From: Rhizobium tibeticum
Lineage (GTDB): Bacteria; Pseudomonadota; Alphaproteobacteria; Rhizobiales; Rhizobiaceae
Assembly: GCF_900110205.1 (NCBI RefSeq)
Contig: NZ_FOCV01000008.1
Location: 151,013 to 215,012, forward strand
DNA: 64,000 bases
Direction of reading: 5' to 3'
A model generated the notes under the pieces. It saw only the letters and a program-made list of their open reading frames with translations. It was not told where the DNA came from and did not search any database. The position numbers were made by a program, and so were the translations under genes. Shown here one piece after another: positions 1 through 8,460 of this stretch (positions are counted from its first letter, which is position 1; each line of letters opens with the position of its first letter).

Positions 1-140
1 CGCTGCTGCGGATGATGCTGAACGCGTCGCGCCACATGGCACGGAGCAAGTATCCGCGCCTCGATCTAGAGACCATGCCCGAGGCGATGAAACGCGATCT
101 CGGCTTCGTGGACTGGGGCCGCCCCTGCCACGAAGGATAG
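1..140 (+). CDS. C-terminal end of an unrecognised small protein (cut by window edge)
   Basis: An open frame enters from the left edge (first full codon at position 3) and stops at TAG 138-140, giving 45 residues. The tail reads ...PRLDLETMPEAMKRDLGF..., which loosely recalls the end of short DUF1127-type rhizobial proteins (a D-x-x-M-x-x-D-[IL]-G pattern), but this is only a resemblance. No function is assigned. A gap of about 100 bases without a gene follows before the VOC gene. Confidence 0.5.
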   Translation, partial: LLRMMLNASRHMARSKYPRLDLETMPEAMKRDLGFVDWGRPCHEG

Positions 141-243
141 ACCTCGACAGCGCAACTCCCAAGACGCGTAAACGACCGCCGCCGCTGCCGATGAGTGCAG
201 CGGCGTTTCTTCGCCTGCCACCATCTCACAACGAGGACCCCCG

Positions 244-612
244 ATGAACAGCCCGAACCTCATCATTCTCTACGTCAAGGACCCGGCCGAAAGCGCCGGT
301 TTCTACCGATCGCTGCTTGGCCGCGAGCCGGTGGCCGAAGCTCCGAACTTCGTCGCTTTCGCGCTCGACGGCGGCTTCACGCTCGGTCTCTGGCGGCTGA
401 GCAAGGTCGCGCCGCAGCCCTCTGCCACTGGCAGCCGCGCCGAGATCGCCTTCATGGTTCCCGGCGAGAACGGCGTGTCAACGCTTTACGAAGACTGGCG
501 CAAACGCCAGCTACCCATCGCGCAAGATCTGACGGATATGGATTTCGGTCCAACCTTCGTCGTTCTCGACCCGGACGGCCATCGCTTGCGTGTCTGTGAG
601 CCGGATAAGTAA
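244..612 (+). CDS. VOC (glyoxalase/bleomycin-resistance) superfamily protein
   Basis: A 122-residue cytosolic protein of the vicinal-oxygen-chelate fold. It opens with the characteristic strand NLIILYVKDPAESAGFY and ends with the second-repeat signature FVVLDPDGHRLRVCEPD. The length is normal for a single-domain VOC protein of two beta-alpha-beta-beta-beta modules. Such proteins include glyoxalase-like enzymes, dioxygenases and drug-binding resistance proteins, and the substrate cannot be told from sequence. The ATG at 244 follows an AACGAGGA stretch that can act as ribosome-binding site. It is transcribed towards pheA, with a shared hairpin terminator between them. Confidence 0.85.
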   Translation: MNSPNLIILYVKDPAESAGFYRSLLGREPVAEAPNFVAFALDGGFTLGLWRLSKVAPQPSATGSRAEIAFMVPGENGVSTLYEDWRKRQLPIAQDLTDMDFGPTFVVLDPDGHRLRVCEPDK

Positions 613-624
613 GCTATAACGGAA

Positions 625-653
625 AAGGGCGCCCGCCCGGAGGCGCCCTTCTC
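625..653 (+). terminator. Hairpin terminator between VOC gene and pheA
   Basis: Inverted repeat AAGGGCGCC (625-633) and GGCGCCCTT (642-650) with an 8-base loop, followed by CTCATTT. It lies between convergent genes and touches the pheA stop codon, so it may end both transcripts. Confidence 0.7.
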
Positions 654-1512
654 ATTTCTGCAACTGGCCCCGCATCGGGTGACCCTTGTAGACGCCGAGA
701 ATACGGACCTTCTCGGAGAAAAACCGAAGTTCCTCCAGTGCCCGCCGGACGTTCGGATCGTTCGGATGTCCCTCGATATCGGCATAGAACTGCGTTGCGA
801 CAAACTTGCCGCCGAGCTGATAGCTCTCCAGTTTGGTCATGTTGATGGTGTTCGTCGCAAAACCGCCGAGCGCCTTGTAGAGCGCGGCCGGAATGTTTCG
901 GACGTTGAAGACAAATGTCGTAACGAGCTTCTCCTCGGCGGAATTGCGATGCGCCCATTCCTCGTCGCGCGAGAGGACGACGAAGCGGGTGACGTTGTCC
1001 TCGGTGTCCTCAACGTTCTCTGCCACGATGTCGAGACCGTAGAGATCCGCAGCAAGACGCGGCGCAAGCGCGGCCATCGAGCGATCACCGGTCTCCTGGA
1101 CGAGCTTTGCGGCACCTGCCGTGTCGCCGGCGATCACCGGCTTCCAGCCGTGCGAGCGCACGATCTTGCGGCACTGGCCAAGTGCATGGATATGGCTGTG
1201 AACCGTGCGAATCTCATCCTTTGTCACGCCAGGAAGCACCATCAGCTGGAAGCGGATCGGCATGAAATATTCGCCGATGATGTGCAGGCGGGACTCCGGC
1301 AGCAGGTGATGAATGTCGGCGACGCGACCGGCGATCGTGTTCTCGATCGGGATCATCCCGATATCGGCATCGCCGTTCTCGACCGCCACGAAGGCATCCT
1401 CGAACGTCTGGCATGGCAGCGGTCCCATGGTCGGAAACATGTCGCGGCACGCCATGTCGGAGTTCGCGCCGAACTCGCCCTGGAAGGCGATCCTGTTGGT
1501 CTTGATGTTCAT
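652..1512 (-). CDS. pheA: Prephenate dehydratase
   Basis: Converts prephenate to phenylpyruvate, the committed step to phenylalanine. The 286-residue protein has the periplasmic-binding-like catalytic domain (about 1-185) with the TRF motif at 175-177, needed for activity in this family, and a C-terminal ACT domain (about 195-275) for Phe feedback. In the ACT domain the usual ESRP Phe-binding motif reads ESYQ, which may alter allostery. It is monofunctional (no fused chorismate mutase), as in other Rhizobiaceae. The open frame extends upstream to 1686, but the ATG at 1512 begins the conserved N-terminus and lies 10 bases after the kdsB stop, so the two genes probably form an operon. Confidence 0.96.
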   Translation of the reverse strand: MNIKTNRIAFQGEFGANSDMACRDMFPTMGPLPCQTFEDAFVAVENGDADIGMIPIENTIAGRVADIHHLLPESRLHIIGEYFMPIRFQLMVLPGVTKDEIRTVHSHIHALGQCRKIVRSHGWKPVIAGDTAGAAKLVQETGDRSMAALAPRLAADLYGLDIVAENVEDTEDNVTRFVVLSRDEEWAHRNSAEEKLVTTFVFNVRNIPAALYKALGGFATNTINMTKLESYQLGGKFVATQFYADIEGHPNDPNVRRALEELRFFSEKVRILGVYKGHPMRGQLQK

Positions 1513-1522
1513 GGAAAATCCG

Positions 1523-2278
1523 TCACTTCGTTCTAGCGGAGAGAATGTGCCGCGCCTTCTCAAGGTCGGCGGGAGTATCGACACCGAGCGGAACCGTGTC
1601 AACGATCTCGACATCGATGCGCATGCCGGCCTCCAGCGCACGCAGTTGCTCCAGCGACTCGCGCTTTTCCAGGACCGATGGTCCAAGCTTTACGAAACGC
1701 TCCAGGGCCGACCGGCGGTAAGCATAGAGGCCGACATGGTGGTAGAGTGGTCCATCACCGTAAGGTGCCGTCGCCCGGGTGAAGTAGAGAGCCTTCAGAC
1801 GGCTTTCGGAGAGCGGTGAACCGACGACCTTGACGATATGCGGTGCAGTCTTGTCCGCCTCGTTATCGATCGCGATCGTTAGTGTTGCGATATCGACGCT
1901 CGGGTCCTCCAGAGGGCGCAGTGCGGCGCGAACCGTCTCCGGTTCAATCGTCGGCAGATCGCCCTGCACGTTGACGATAAACTTGGCCTGCTTTTCCGGA
2001 TCCACCTTCCTGAGCGCTTCGTAGATGCGGTCCGAACCGGACTGATGATTCTTGCTCGTCATGACGACCTCGAAGCCCGCCTCGGCAACGACATCAAAGA
2101 CCCGCTGGTCATCGACGGCGACGACGACGCGGCCAATCTCGGCTTCCTTCGCCCGCAACGCCACCTGCACGATCATCGGCAGACCGCAAATATCGGCAAG
2201 CGGCTTACCCGGAAGACGGGTCGATGCCATGCGGGCCGGGATCAGCACGAGCACGTGATCTAAATTTGGACTGGTCAT
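1523..2278 (-). CDS. kdsB: 3-deoxy-manno-octulosonate (CMP-KDO) cytidylyltransferase
   Basis: Activates KDO with CTP to CMP-KDO for lipopolysaccharide inner-core synthesis in the cytosol. The 251-residue protein starts with the nucleotide-binding signature [19 protein letters not shown] (about 12-30), and shows later family landmarks such as VNVQGDLP and a C-terminal [12 protein letters not shown] segment. Length matches the family. It is the first gene of a kdsB-pheA pair and is divergent from the CycM-type cytochrome gene, with about 150 bases of shared control region. Confidence 0.96.
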   Translation of the reverse strand: MTSPNLDHVLVLIPARMASTRLPGKPLADICGLPMIVQVALRAKEAEIGRVVVAVDDQRVFDVVAEAGFEVVMTSKNHQSGSDRIYEALRKVDPEKQAKFIVNVQGDLPTIEPETVRAALRPLEDPSVDIATLTIAIDNEADKTAPHIVKVVGSPLSESRLKALYFTRATAPYGDGPLYHHVGLYAYRRSALERFVKLGPSVLEKRESLEQLRALEAGMRIDVEIVDTVPLGVDTPADLEKARHILSARTK

Positions 2279-2432
2279 TGTTCGGGCCTTCTAATCCGGG
2301 CGGAAAGGTGTCAAAAAGTCTCACGCAGCAGCCCATTTAGACTGTTGCAACGAATAGCCAAAAGACATAGGTTCCGCGCGATTTCAAGATGGTCCGGTTT
2401 TATGTCTGCCGGCTGCAAGGGGAGCATTGCAG

Positions 2433-3008
2433 ATGAATTCATACGTGAATACGGCTGTGGGGGCACTGCTCGGGACGGTTTTCGTTCTGATGTCCGTCTC
2501 CATCGCGTCGGAGGGAATCTTTCATTCGGAGAAGCCGGAGAAGGAAGGTTTCGCGATCGTAGCCGAAGAGGCACCCGCCTCTGGTGGCGGCGAGGCCGCA
2601 CCGGCTGCAGCCGTTCCGATCGCGCAGCTGCTTTCGAAGGCAGACGCCAAGGCTGGCGAAGCTGTCTTCAAGAAGTGTCAGGCCTGTCATGACGCGACCA
2701 AGGGGGGGCCGAACAAAGTTGGCCCGAACCTCTATAGTCTCGTCGATCGTCCGATCGGCACGCACGAGGGCTTTGCCTATTCGTCGGCCATGAAGGACTT
2801 CTCCAAGGGCGGCAGCGAGAAGTGGACCTTCGATCATCTGAACCACTTCCTGGCAGCGCCGAAGAAATATGTTGCCGGCACGGCGATGGGTTTTGCAGGT
2901 CTTCCGAAGGACACGGACCGCGCCAACGTCATCCTCTACCTTCACACCCTGGCCGAGTCGCCGGTTCCGCTTCCGGATCCGAACGCACCGGATAGCGCGA
3001 CGCAGTAA
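2433..3008 (+). CDS. cycM: Membrane-anchored class I cytochrome c (CycM type)
   Basis: A 191-residue electron carrier exposed to the periplasm and tethered by an uncleaved N-terminal helix (about 5-27). An Ala/Pro/Glu-rich linker (about 45-62) leads to a cytochrome c fold with haem-binding CQACH at residues 82-86 and a likely axial Met at 152 (AMGFAG). CycM proteins of Bradyrhizobium and relatives feed aa3-type oxidase. A TTG at 2427 is in frame, but ATG 2433 has AAGGGGAG at a suitable distance and is preferred. A strong terminator follows. Divergent from kdsB. Confidence 0.93.
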   Translation: MNSYVNTAVGALLGTVFVLMSVSIASEGIFHSEKPEKEGFAIVAEEAPASGGGEAAPAAAVPIAQLLSKADAKAGEAVFKKCQACHDATKGGPNKVGPNLYSLVDRPIGTHEGFAYSSAMKDFSKGGSEKWTFDHLNHFLAAPKKYVAGTAMGFAGLPKDTDRANVILYLHTLAESPVPLPDPNAPDSATQ

Positions 3009-3034
3009 GCATGCTCTGTTGCTGAGAGAATCGA

Positions 3035-3062
3035 AGCCCGGCCTGCGCCGGGCTTTTTCTTT
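3035..3062 (+). terminator. Rho-independent terminator of the cytochrome c gene
   Basis: Perfect stem AGCCCGGC (3035-3042) / GCCGGGCT (3047-3054), 4-base loop, then TTTTCTTT. Oriented for the + strand transcript. It lies just beyond the end of the convergent AEC gene. Confidence 0.9.
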
Positions 3063-3065
3063 GCG

Positions 3066-4013
3066 CTAGACGCCAAGCAGCAAGGCCCAGAACGATACGG
3101 AGATGGCGCCGAGTGCCGTCGTTAGCGTGATCGTCGATGCCGCCAGGCTGTGGCCGACGCCGAAACGATTGGCGATCAGCCAGGCGTTGACGCCCGTCGG
3201 AACCGACGAAATCAGCACCAGGGCCGCCGTCCAGTCGCTGGCGAGCCCCACCAGATGGCTGGCCGTCCAGACGCAGGCCGGCAACAGCAGGAGCTTGAAG
3301 CCGGCGGTAACGCTTGCGATGCCAGCATTGCCGGATATCCCGTATTTCTCGAGCGCCATGCCGAGCGAGATCAACGCAACCGGTCCGGCGACTCCGGCAA
3401 TCTGATCGACGATGGATTCCACCGGCCCGGGCATCGTGAGGCCGAGAAGATGCATGGCAGAGCCTCCGGCCAAGCCGATCACCAGCGGGTTTCGCACGAG
3501 GTTTTGGGCAATCTGGCGGACCAGTTTGGCGATGCTCCGCTCCTGCTTGCCCGAGATCTTGTGTTCGGCGCGCTCCATCATGATGGTACCGATAATCATC
3601 ATGACAGGAAGATGGACCGCGATCAGGATCGAGAGCGGCACGAGCCCCTTGTCGCCAACCGTTCGCTGCACGAGCGGCAAGCCGATGAAGATGGTGTTGG
3701 CGAAGGCTGACGACACGCCGGCGAGCACGCCGATGCGATCATCGCGCCCGAAGAAGCGCGTCGCGGCGAGATGGGCGGCGATCCAGGTCACTGCAACACC
3801 GGAGAAGTAGGCGATCCAGAGCCTGAACGGCGATGCCCCGTGAAACTCTGCCGCCGCGATCGTGCGGAACAACAAGAGCGGCACGGCGATCTTGAAGACG
3901 AATTCGCTCAGCGCATCGCCGATCTCCGCCTTCATCACCCGCAGTTTCACGGTCAGCCAGCCGATAAGGATCATAATGAAGATGGGAAGGACGTCGAAGA
4001 TGATGGCTGACAT
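3066..4013 (-). CDS. AEC (auxin efflux carrier) family transporter
   Basis: A 315-residue inner-membrane protein made almost entirely of hydrophobic segments, about ten predicted helices in two repeats of five. It shows the family opening (IFDVLPIFIMILIGW, first helix) and the central SAFANTIFIGLP segment of AEC/malonate/malate carriers. The family moves organic anions and, in plants, auxin; the bacterial substrate here is unknown. ATG at 4013. It stands alone, convergent with the cytochrome c gene. Confidence 0.88.
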   Translation of the reverse strand: MSAIIFDVLPIFIMILIGWLTVKLRVMKAEIGDALSEFVFKIAVPLLLFRTIAAAEFHGASPFRLWIAYFSGVAVTWIAAHLAATRFFGRDDRIGVLAGVSSAFANTIFIGLPLVQRTVGDKGLVPLSILIAVHLPVMMIIGTIMMERAEHKISGKQERSIAKLVRQIAQNLVRNPLVIGLAGGSAMHLLGLTMPGPVESIVDQIAGVAGPVALISLGMALEKYGISGNAGIASVTAGFKLLLLPACVWTASHLVGLASDWTAALVLISSVPTGVNAWLIANRFGVGHSLAASTITLTTALGAISVSFWALLLGV

Positions 4014-4096
4014 TCAGTACGGCTGCCTTGCGAGGGAATAAGCATGCGTAGCAGCAAATCGGCCGGGATGACAAACACGCGCGACACAAAAACAAA

Positions 4097-4119
4097 AAAA
4101 GCGGGCCTCGCCCGCTTTT
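4097..4119 (-). terminator. Strong hairpin terminator, T-rich on the minus strand
   Basis: Perfect stem AAAAGCGGGC (4097-4106) / GCCCGCTTTT (4110-4119), 3-base loop. Read on the minus strand it is followed by TTTGTTTTTG, a good termination tract. No recognised minus-strand gene lies directly upstream, so it may end a short RNA starting near 4260 (see findings). Confidence 0.75.
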
Positions 4120-4528
4120 CCGCATCCGGTCTTGCCGGATAGCCGGCTTGCGATGCTGCCAGTCCATCCGTGGTCAGCGTCGCTCCGGTATCGTCGAAGG
4201 GCATCATTCCCTTCTCTATTGACTGCGACCCGCAAGCCGCTCATGCCAATCTCGTTGACGTTGTCTATAGGAGAGGAAAATGACATGGGGATGACGTCAA
4301 CGGATTTTTGCGAAGAGCCGAGGCAACCCGCAAGCGGCCGATTGTGGCGCATGTGGTTTCGAATCTTACCAGCGCCATCGGATTTGAGTCCGTGAAAATG
4401 CGGACTGGCGATTCGCGCTGTCAGCGCCCCGCGCCCCGCCCCGCCTCTGCCTTCAACGGCTCTTGTGTTCGCCGCCAAAATCATGCGATGTCCCATGTCG
4501 GCTGGGGAGACCAAAATGGGGGTAAATT
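4120..4528. other. Gene-free stretch before the cold-shock gene; possible small RNA or short ORF
   Basis: No recognised gene. On the minus strand this is the only sequence that could feed the terminator at 4097-4119. On the plus strand a possible 36-codon ORF starts at ATG 4285 behind AGGAGAGG (4269-4276) and stops at 4395; its product (begins MGMTSTDF) resembles nothing I know. The C-rich part at about 4425-4445 is low complexity. The AEC gene promoter (minus strand) and the cold-shock leader (plus strand) must also lie here. Confidence 0.4.
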
Positions 4529-4738
4529 TTGCCAACAGGTAAAGTCAAGTGGTTCAACCTGGACAAGGGCTTTGGATTCATCGCGCCGGATGACGGAGGT
4601 ACCGATATCTTTCTGCACATCACGGCCGCTCAACGAGGCGGAATCGACACCGTGAAGGAAGGCATGGATGTGGCGTTCGAAGTCGCACAGGACCGACGAA
4701 CCGGCAGAACCTCTGCCGACAATGTGCGCCCGGTTTGA
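4529..4738 (+). CDS. Cold-shock domain protein (CspA family), TTG start
   Basis: A 69-residue single-stranded nucleic-acid-binding protein, a five-stranded OB fold. Both RNP motifs are visible: KGFGFI (RNP1, about 14-19) and DIFLHI (RNP2, about 26-31). Cold-shock proteins act as RNA chaperones. The only start giving the full fold is TTG 4529; the ATG at 4516 is out of frame. GGGGG at 4517-4521 can serve as ribosome-binding site. The long leader upstream would fit cold-inducible control, but that is inference. A GAAA-loop hairpin follows. Confidence 0.92.
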   Translation: MPTGKVKWFNLDKGFGFIAPDDGGTDIFLHITAAQRGGIDTVKEGMDVAFEVAQDRRTGRTSADNVRPV

Positions 4739-4746
4739 AATGATCC

Positions 4747-4766
4747 GTGCGGCCGAAAGGCCGCAC
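4747..4766 (+). terminator. GAAA-tetraloop hairpin after the cold-shock gene
   Basis: Perfect 8-bp stem GTGCGGCC / GGCCGCAC closed by a GAAA tetraloop, followed by TGACTTTG. The T tract is short, so it may terminate weakly or protect the mRNA 3' end. Confidence 0.6.
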
Positions 4767-4789
4767 TGACTTTGCCGCTCGGAGACAAT

Positions 4790-5329
4790 ATGAAGCGTAG
4801 CTTTGCTGTCTGGCTCTTCCTGCTTGCCGCCGCCGGGCCGTCGTTCGCCGATGACGCGAGCTCCAAGCTTGCGTTCTTCTACGACAGCTGCGTTTCCTCC
4901 GGCCCAGACTTCGAGCGCATGTCCGAGCGTGCGAAAACTGACGAATGGCCTTCGATGGCACAGGATCTGGCGCTGACCTTCACGCCGATGGAAAACCCCG
5001 AAGCGCTGGAAGGGTGGATTGTCAGTGGCGGCGAAAGCGAAAGCTTTCAAGCACTGGTGGTCTCACGGGCGAATGTCGGAGGCAAGATCGTCGAAGGCTG
5101 CACGGTGGCATTGGGCGACGTCGACGCAGCCGTCTTCGAAAAGGCATTGGTCGAGAAGGTGAACGCAGTCTCGGCAGGTGAAGAGCAAGGGCAGGATCGC
5201 GTCTACAAGCGATATACAGCCAGCATCAACGGGCGCAGCGAAGCGATCACCCTGGCGCTTCCGCTCTACGCAAAGGGTTCTGATCAGATTATCGCCAGTG
5301 CCGTGGCAGAGCAGCAGATCGAACACTAG
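4790..5329 (+). CDS. Secreted protein of unknown function
   Basis: A 179-residue protein with a clear Sec signal peptide: MKR, then a hydrophobic core (FAVWLFLLAAA), cleavage probably after GPSFA near residue 20. Two cysteines (in DSCVSSG and EGCTV) could form a disulphide in the periplasm. I do not recognise the family. ATG 4790 was preferred over the TTG at 4772 because it directly starts the signal peptide and has CTCGGAGA at the right distance. It may be cotranscribed with the cold-shock gene if the hairpin between them leaks. Confidence 0.7.
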   Translation: MKRSFAVWLFLLAAAGPSFADDASSKLAFFYDSCVSSGPDFERMSERAKTDEWPSMAQDLALTFTPMENPEALEGWIVSGGESESFQALVVSRANVGGKIVEGCTVALGDVDAAVFEKALVEKVNAVSAGEEQGQDRVYKRYTASINGRSEAITLALPLYAKGSDQIIASAVAEQQIEH

Positions 5330-5481
5330 GCGGGAAATGACACGCTCCGTCGGCTCGCGCTTTTTAGGCGCTATGAGATTTTAATGCCGGAAGCGCGGCG
5401 TCCGAATGGAATGCCTATCACCGTTCCATCCTCATGACGAGGCGCCACGAGCGCCGCGGAACCAAGGCACGGAGAACAGCA

Positions 5482-6164
5482 ATGTACTTCGAACTCAAGG
5501 ATAAGACAGCTGACGTTCTCGCCAGGCTCCGGAGACGGGAGCAACTGCGCAATCTTCCGCTCGATCTAATCTCCTCGGAGGACGAGGCATACGGCGTTCA
5601 GGCGATTGCCGAGGATTCGCTGGGCTTCGAGCGCAAGGCTATGCACTTGTCGGCAGTCGCGAACCTTCCAGGCGCATCTCGGTTTGACCAAGCCGGTAGT
5701 TTACGAAATTCCAGCAGTCAGCCCTGATCATGGGAATAAAGCAATTCAGGCTGCCGCCGGCGCCATCGGTGCTCAATGCGAGTTTGTGTTTAGCATACTT
5801 GCGACCCTTCCCCCGACGCAGGCGAAGCGGTTGACCGGGCATCGGTGGCGAGCGCCTTGCTGGGCTGTCATCCCGCCATCGGCATCCTCGGCCGGCGCAC
5901 AGGTCGGAGCTTTGTCGGGAACGATTGCGGCCATTGTCGACTTTGGGCTGCATGTCGCCACGCTCTGCGGACGCTGCGCAGACGCGATTGATCTTGATTT
6001 CCTCGCAGATATCGAAGTGAACGTCTTCCTTTTCGGTGACACCGTGTTCGCCGGCTCGGCAACCTCGATTCCTGGACACCCTTTGGAGGCCGTCGTTTGG
6101 CTTGCCTCGTCAACATTTGACAGCCGATTTCGGACCGCTCGGTCAGGTTGATTGCATTTTTCAG
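5482..6164 (+). pseudogene. Decayed 2-keto-4-pentenoate hydratase (FAH-superfamily) gene
   Basis: Fragments of one family follow each other in changing frames. Frame 1: an ATG at 5482 with GGAG upstream, then EDEAYGVQAIAED. Frame 2 from about 5670: HLGLTKPVVYEIPAVSP and GAIGAQCEFVFSI. Frame 3 at about 5848: ALLGCHPAIGILGRR. Frame 2 again: GTIAAIVDFGLHVATLCG and GHPLEAVVWLAS. Frame 3 from 6111: TADFGPLGQVDCIF, the usual C-terminal motif, reached after an apparent internal deletion of some tens of residues. An intact enzyme would be about 260 residues and hydrates 2-hydroxypenta-2,4-dienoate. Three or more frame changes plus the deletion make a functional product unlikely. Family assignment is from motif memory. 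Confidence 0.75.
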
Positions 6165-6361
6165 CTGACCATCTCGCCAACCATCAGGATCCATAGATGC
6201 GTTCTCAAAGGGAGTCATTTGTCGTCGAGCTCAAGAAACCGCGGCGTCCTTTTTCAAGGTTGCCATCAAAAAGCGACGTTCCTTTGGAGAAGGCCAACCC
6301 GCGATGAGAAGCGCGTCCGCAATTGCGCTGGGCGCACGACCAAACGACGAAAGGCAATAGG

Positions 6362-6601
6362 ATGGTGAGCAGGAACCTCCCCCATGAATATTTCTTCCTC
6401 AACGGCTCCCGTTTTGACGGGCCGGTTATCGGCCATATCGATGGCAGACCGATCCCTGCTCGCGTGATCGACATTCGAGGCAGCCGCTATCGTTTCGTCG
6501 GAGTTGCCCGCCGCGATCGACGTGGCAGGCTCGATGTGTCCGCCTTGCGCAAGAACGAGTGGCTTGTCGTACCTGACCTCATCTATGCGGCCGTTACCTG
6601 A
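6362..6601 (+). CDS. Hypothetical protein, 79 residues
   Basis: A short basic protein without signal peptide or membrane segment. It opens VSRNLPHEYFFLNGSRFDGP and contains a compact, possibly beta-rich core (IPARVIDIRGSRYRFVGVARR). I do not recognise a family. The in-frame start at ATG 6362 has AGGCAATAGG just upstream. Codon use looks like its neighbours. It lies between a pseudogene and adenosine kinase, so it may be a genuine small gene or a remnant. Confidence 0.5.
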   Translation: MVSRNLPHEYFFLNGSRFDGPVIGHIDGRPIPARVIDIRGSRYRFVGVARRDRRGRLDVSALRKNEWLVVPDLIYAAVT

Positions 6602-6754
6602 AGCACGGCTTGATGAACGCCTCGTGGCATTTGATCCGCAGCAGCGCACTTTGCGAAGGCATAGATAGGCTCAAACGGCATTTCCGCTTCCCATGCGGCG
6701 AAAATTCGCTAAGACCGATCACCGGCTATCACCAAAACCGGGACCTTCCCTTTC

Positions 6755-7747
6755 ATGACCAAATTCGATGTTCTGACTGTCGGCAATGCTATCGTCGATA
6801 TCATCGCGCGTTGCGACGACCAGTTCCTCATTGACAATAAGATCACCAAGGCGGCGATGAACCTCATCGATGCTGAGCGCGCCGAACTTCTCTATGCACA
6901 CATGGGGCCGGCGGTGGAAGCCTCCGGCGGCAGCGCCGGTAATACGGCAGCCGGTGTCGCGAGCTTCGGCGGCAAGGCCGCCTATTTCGGCAAGGTCGCC
7001 GAAGATCAGCTCGGCGAGATCTTCGCCCATGACATCCGCGCACAGGGCGTTCACTATCAGACGCAGCCGAAGGGTACGTTCCCGCCGACCGCGCGCTCAA
7101 TGATCTTCGTGACCGACGACGGCGAACGCTCGATGAACACTTATCTCGGCGCCTGCGTCGATCTCGGGCCTGAGGACGTCGAGGCCGACGTGGTCGCCGC
7201 GTCCAAGGTCACCTATTTCGAGGGCTACCTCTGGGATCCGCCGCGCGCCAAGGAAGCGATCCGCGAATGCGCCCGTATCGCCCACGAGAACGGCCGCGAG
7301 ATGTCGATGACACTCTCCGACAGCTTCTGCGTCGACCGCTACCGCGGCGAATTCCTCGATCTGATGCGCTCCGGCACTGTCGATATCGTCTTCGCCAATC
7401 GCCAGGAAGTGCTGGCGCTCTATGAAACCGACGACTTCGAGGCGGCGCTCAACAGCATTGCCAAGGACTGCAAGATCGCGGCCGTGACGATGAGCGAGGA
7501 CGGCGCCGTGATCCTGAAAGACACGGAACGCTTCTATGTCGATGCCATCAAGATCAGGGAACTGGTCGATACGACGGGCGCCGGCGATCTGTTCGCATCC
7601 GGCTTCCTCTACGGATATACGCAGGGCCGGACATTGGAAGATTGCGGCAAGCTTGGCTGCCTCGCGGCCGGCATCGTGATCCAGCAAATCGGCCCGCGGC
7701 CGATGAAGTCGCTTGCTGAAGCCGGCAAGCAGGCTGGGCTTATTTAA
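6755..7747 (+). CDS. Adenosine kinase / PfkB-family carbohydrate kinase
   Basis: A 330-residue cytosolic kinase of the ribokinase (PfkB) family, most like bacterial adenosine kinases. The N-terminal substrate region has VLTVGNAIVDII and the glycine-rich SGGSAGNTAAGVASFGG (about 53-69). The C-terminal signature DTTGAGDLFASGFLYG (about 272-287) carries the catalytic Asp and anion hole. It would phosphorylate adenosine to AMP or a related nucleoside or sugar. It is convergent with the SH3 gene: the two stop regions overlap by 8 bases (7740-7747). Confidence 0.92.
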   Translation: MTKFDVLTVGNAIVDIIARCDDQFLIDNKITKAAMNLIDAERAELLYAHMGPAVEASGGSAGNTAAGVASFGGKAAYFGKVAEDQLGEIFAHDIRAQGVHYQTQPKGTFPPTARSMIFVTDDGERSMNTYLGACVDLGPEDVEADVVAASKVTYFEGYLWDPPRAKEAIRECARIAHENGREMSMTLSDSFCVDRYRGEFLDLMRSGTVDIVFANRQEVLALYETDDFEAALNSIAKDCKIAAVTMSEDGAVILKDTERFYVDAIKIRELVDTTGAGDLFASGFLYGYTQGRTLEDCGKLGCLAAGIVIQQIGPRPMKSLAEAGKQAGLI

Positions 7748-8279
7748 AGGCCTCGCCAGGATACGCGCCCCAGATTTCCGACTGCGCCACCCAGCCTTCG
7801 GCGCCGTCGCTCTTGGCGAAGCACCAATCGCCATTGCATTCACCGATGTTCATCATGACGCCGGGCTCCAGCTTGGCAATAACGCTTGCCGATGGCAGGG
7901 CATCACGGCGCATGTTGACATAGACGGACTTGCCCTTGCCCTTCATCCACGGGGCAGCGATCGCCGCGCGCGAGCCTGACAGCAACGATTGGTTGACCCA
8001 GCCTTCGGTGCCGTCGGCATCGCGGATCTGGCGCCAGTTGTCGTATTCCTGGATGATCTCGACGGGCAGGCCGGCCTTCAGATACATCCAAGAGGCCGCA
8101 TAGTCCGTGCCAGGGCCGATGCGCAGGTTGACGCGCTTGGACTTGAGCGTGACGAAACGCGGCAGCGGCAGGCCGCTCGGTCCCTTTGCCGCCTGCGCGG
8201 AGGCCATTTCGGCCGTTCCCGTCGAAAGCACGAAACCGATCGCAAGGGCGAGGCAAGATTTCAGGACTTTGCTATGCAT
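7740..8279 (-). CDS. Secreted SH3-domain protein
   Basis: A 179-residue exported protein. A signal peptide with a hydrophobic stretch ends around ASAQA (near residue 30). Two bacterial SH3 (SH3_3/YgiM-like) repeats follow: one around RVNLRIGPGTDYAASW...WRQIRDADGTEGWV, the second around YVNMRRDALPSASVIAKLEPG...WCFAKSDGAEGWV. Such repeats bind peptidoglycan or other envelope partners. The family is widespread in Rhizobiales with no fixed role. Overlaps the end of the convergent adenosine kinase gene. Confidence 0.88.
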   Translation of the reverse strand: MHSKVLKSCLALAIGFVLSTGTAEMASAQAAKGPSGLPLPRFVTLKSKRVNLRIGPGTDYAASWMYLKAGLPVEIIQEYDNWRQIRDADGTEGWVNQSLLSGSRAAIAAPWMKGKGKSVYVNMRRDALPSASVIAKLEPGVMMNIGECNGDWCFAKSDGAEGWVAQSEIWGAYPGEAFK

Positions 8280-8460
8280 GGGACTTCCGTTTGCTCAGAT
8301 GAGGGCAGGACTGCTGCCTGATTCCGGGAATTTGACATTCCTGCGCACGCTGGACGAGTTTTGTTTGTCTTCGCGTGCGGGTCTGGTAGAAATTGCCCGG
8401 AACGGGAAAATTATCCCGCGTCTTGGTTAAGGACCTCTGAACAAGTTAGCGCCGGCGCAC

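Noticed and set aside
3971..4207. A 78-codon minus-strand ORF with AGAAGGGA before its ATG pair
   Set aside because: It reads straight through a strong hairpin terminator and overlaps the 5' end of the AEC gene in another frame; the protein shows no family pattern.
4340..4400. Possible tRNA T-arm (TTCGAATC)
   Set aside because: The flanking bases do not form a T-stem, acceptor stem or anticodon arm.
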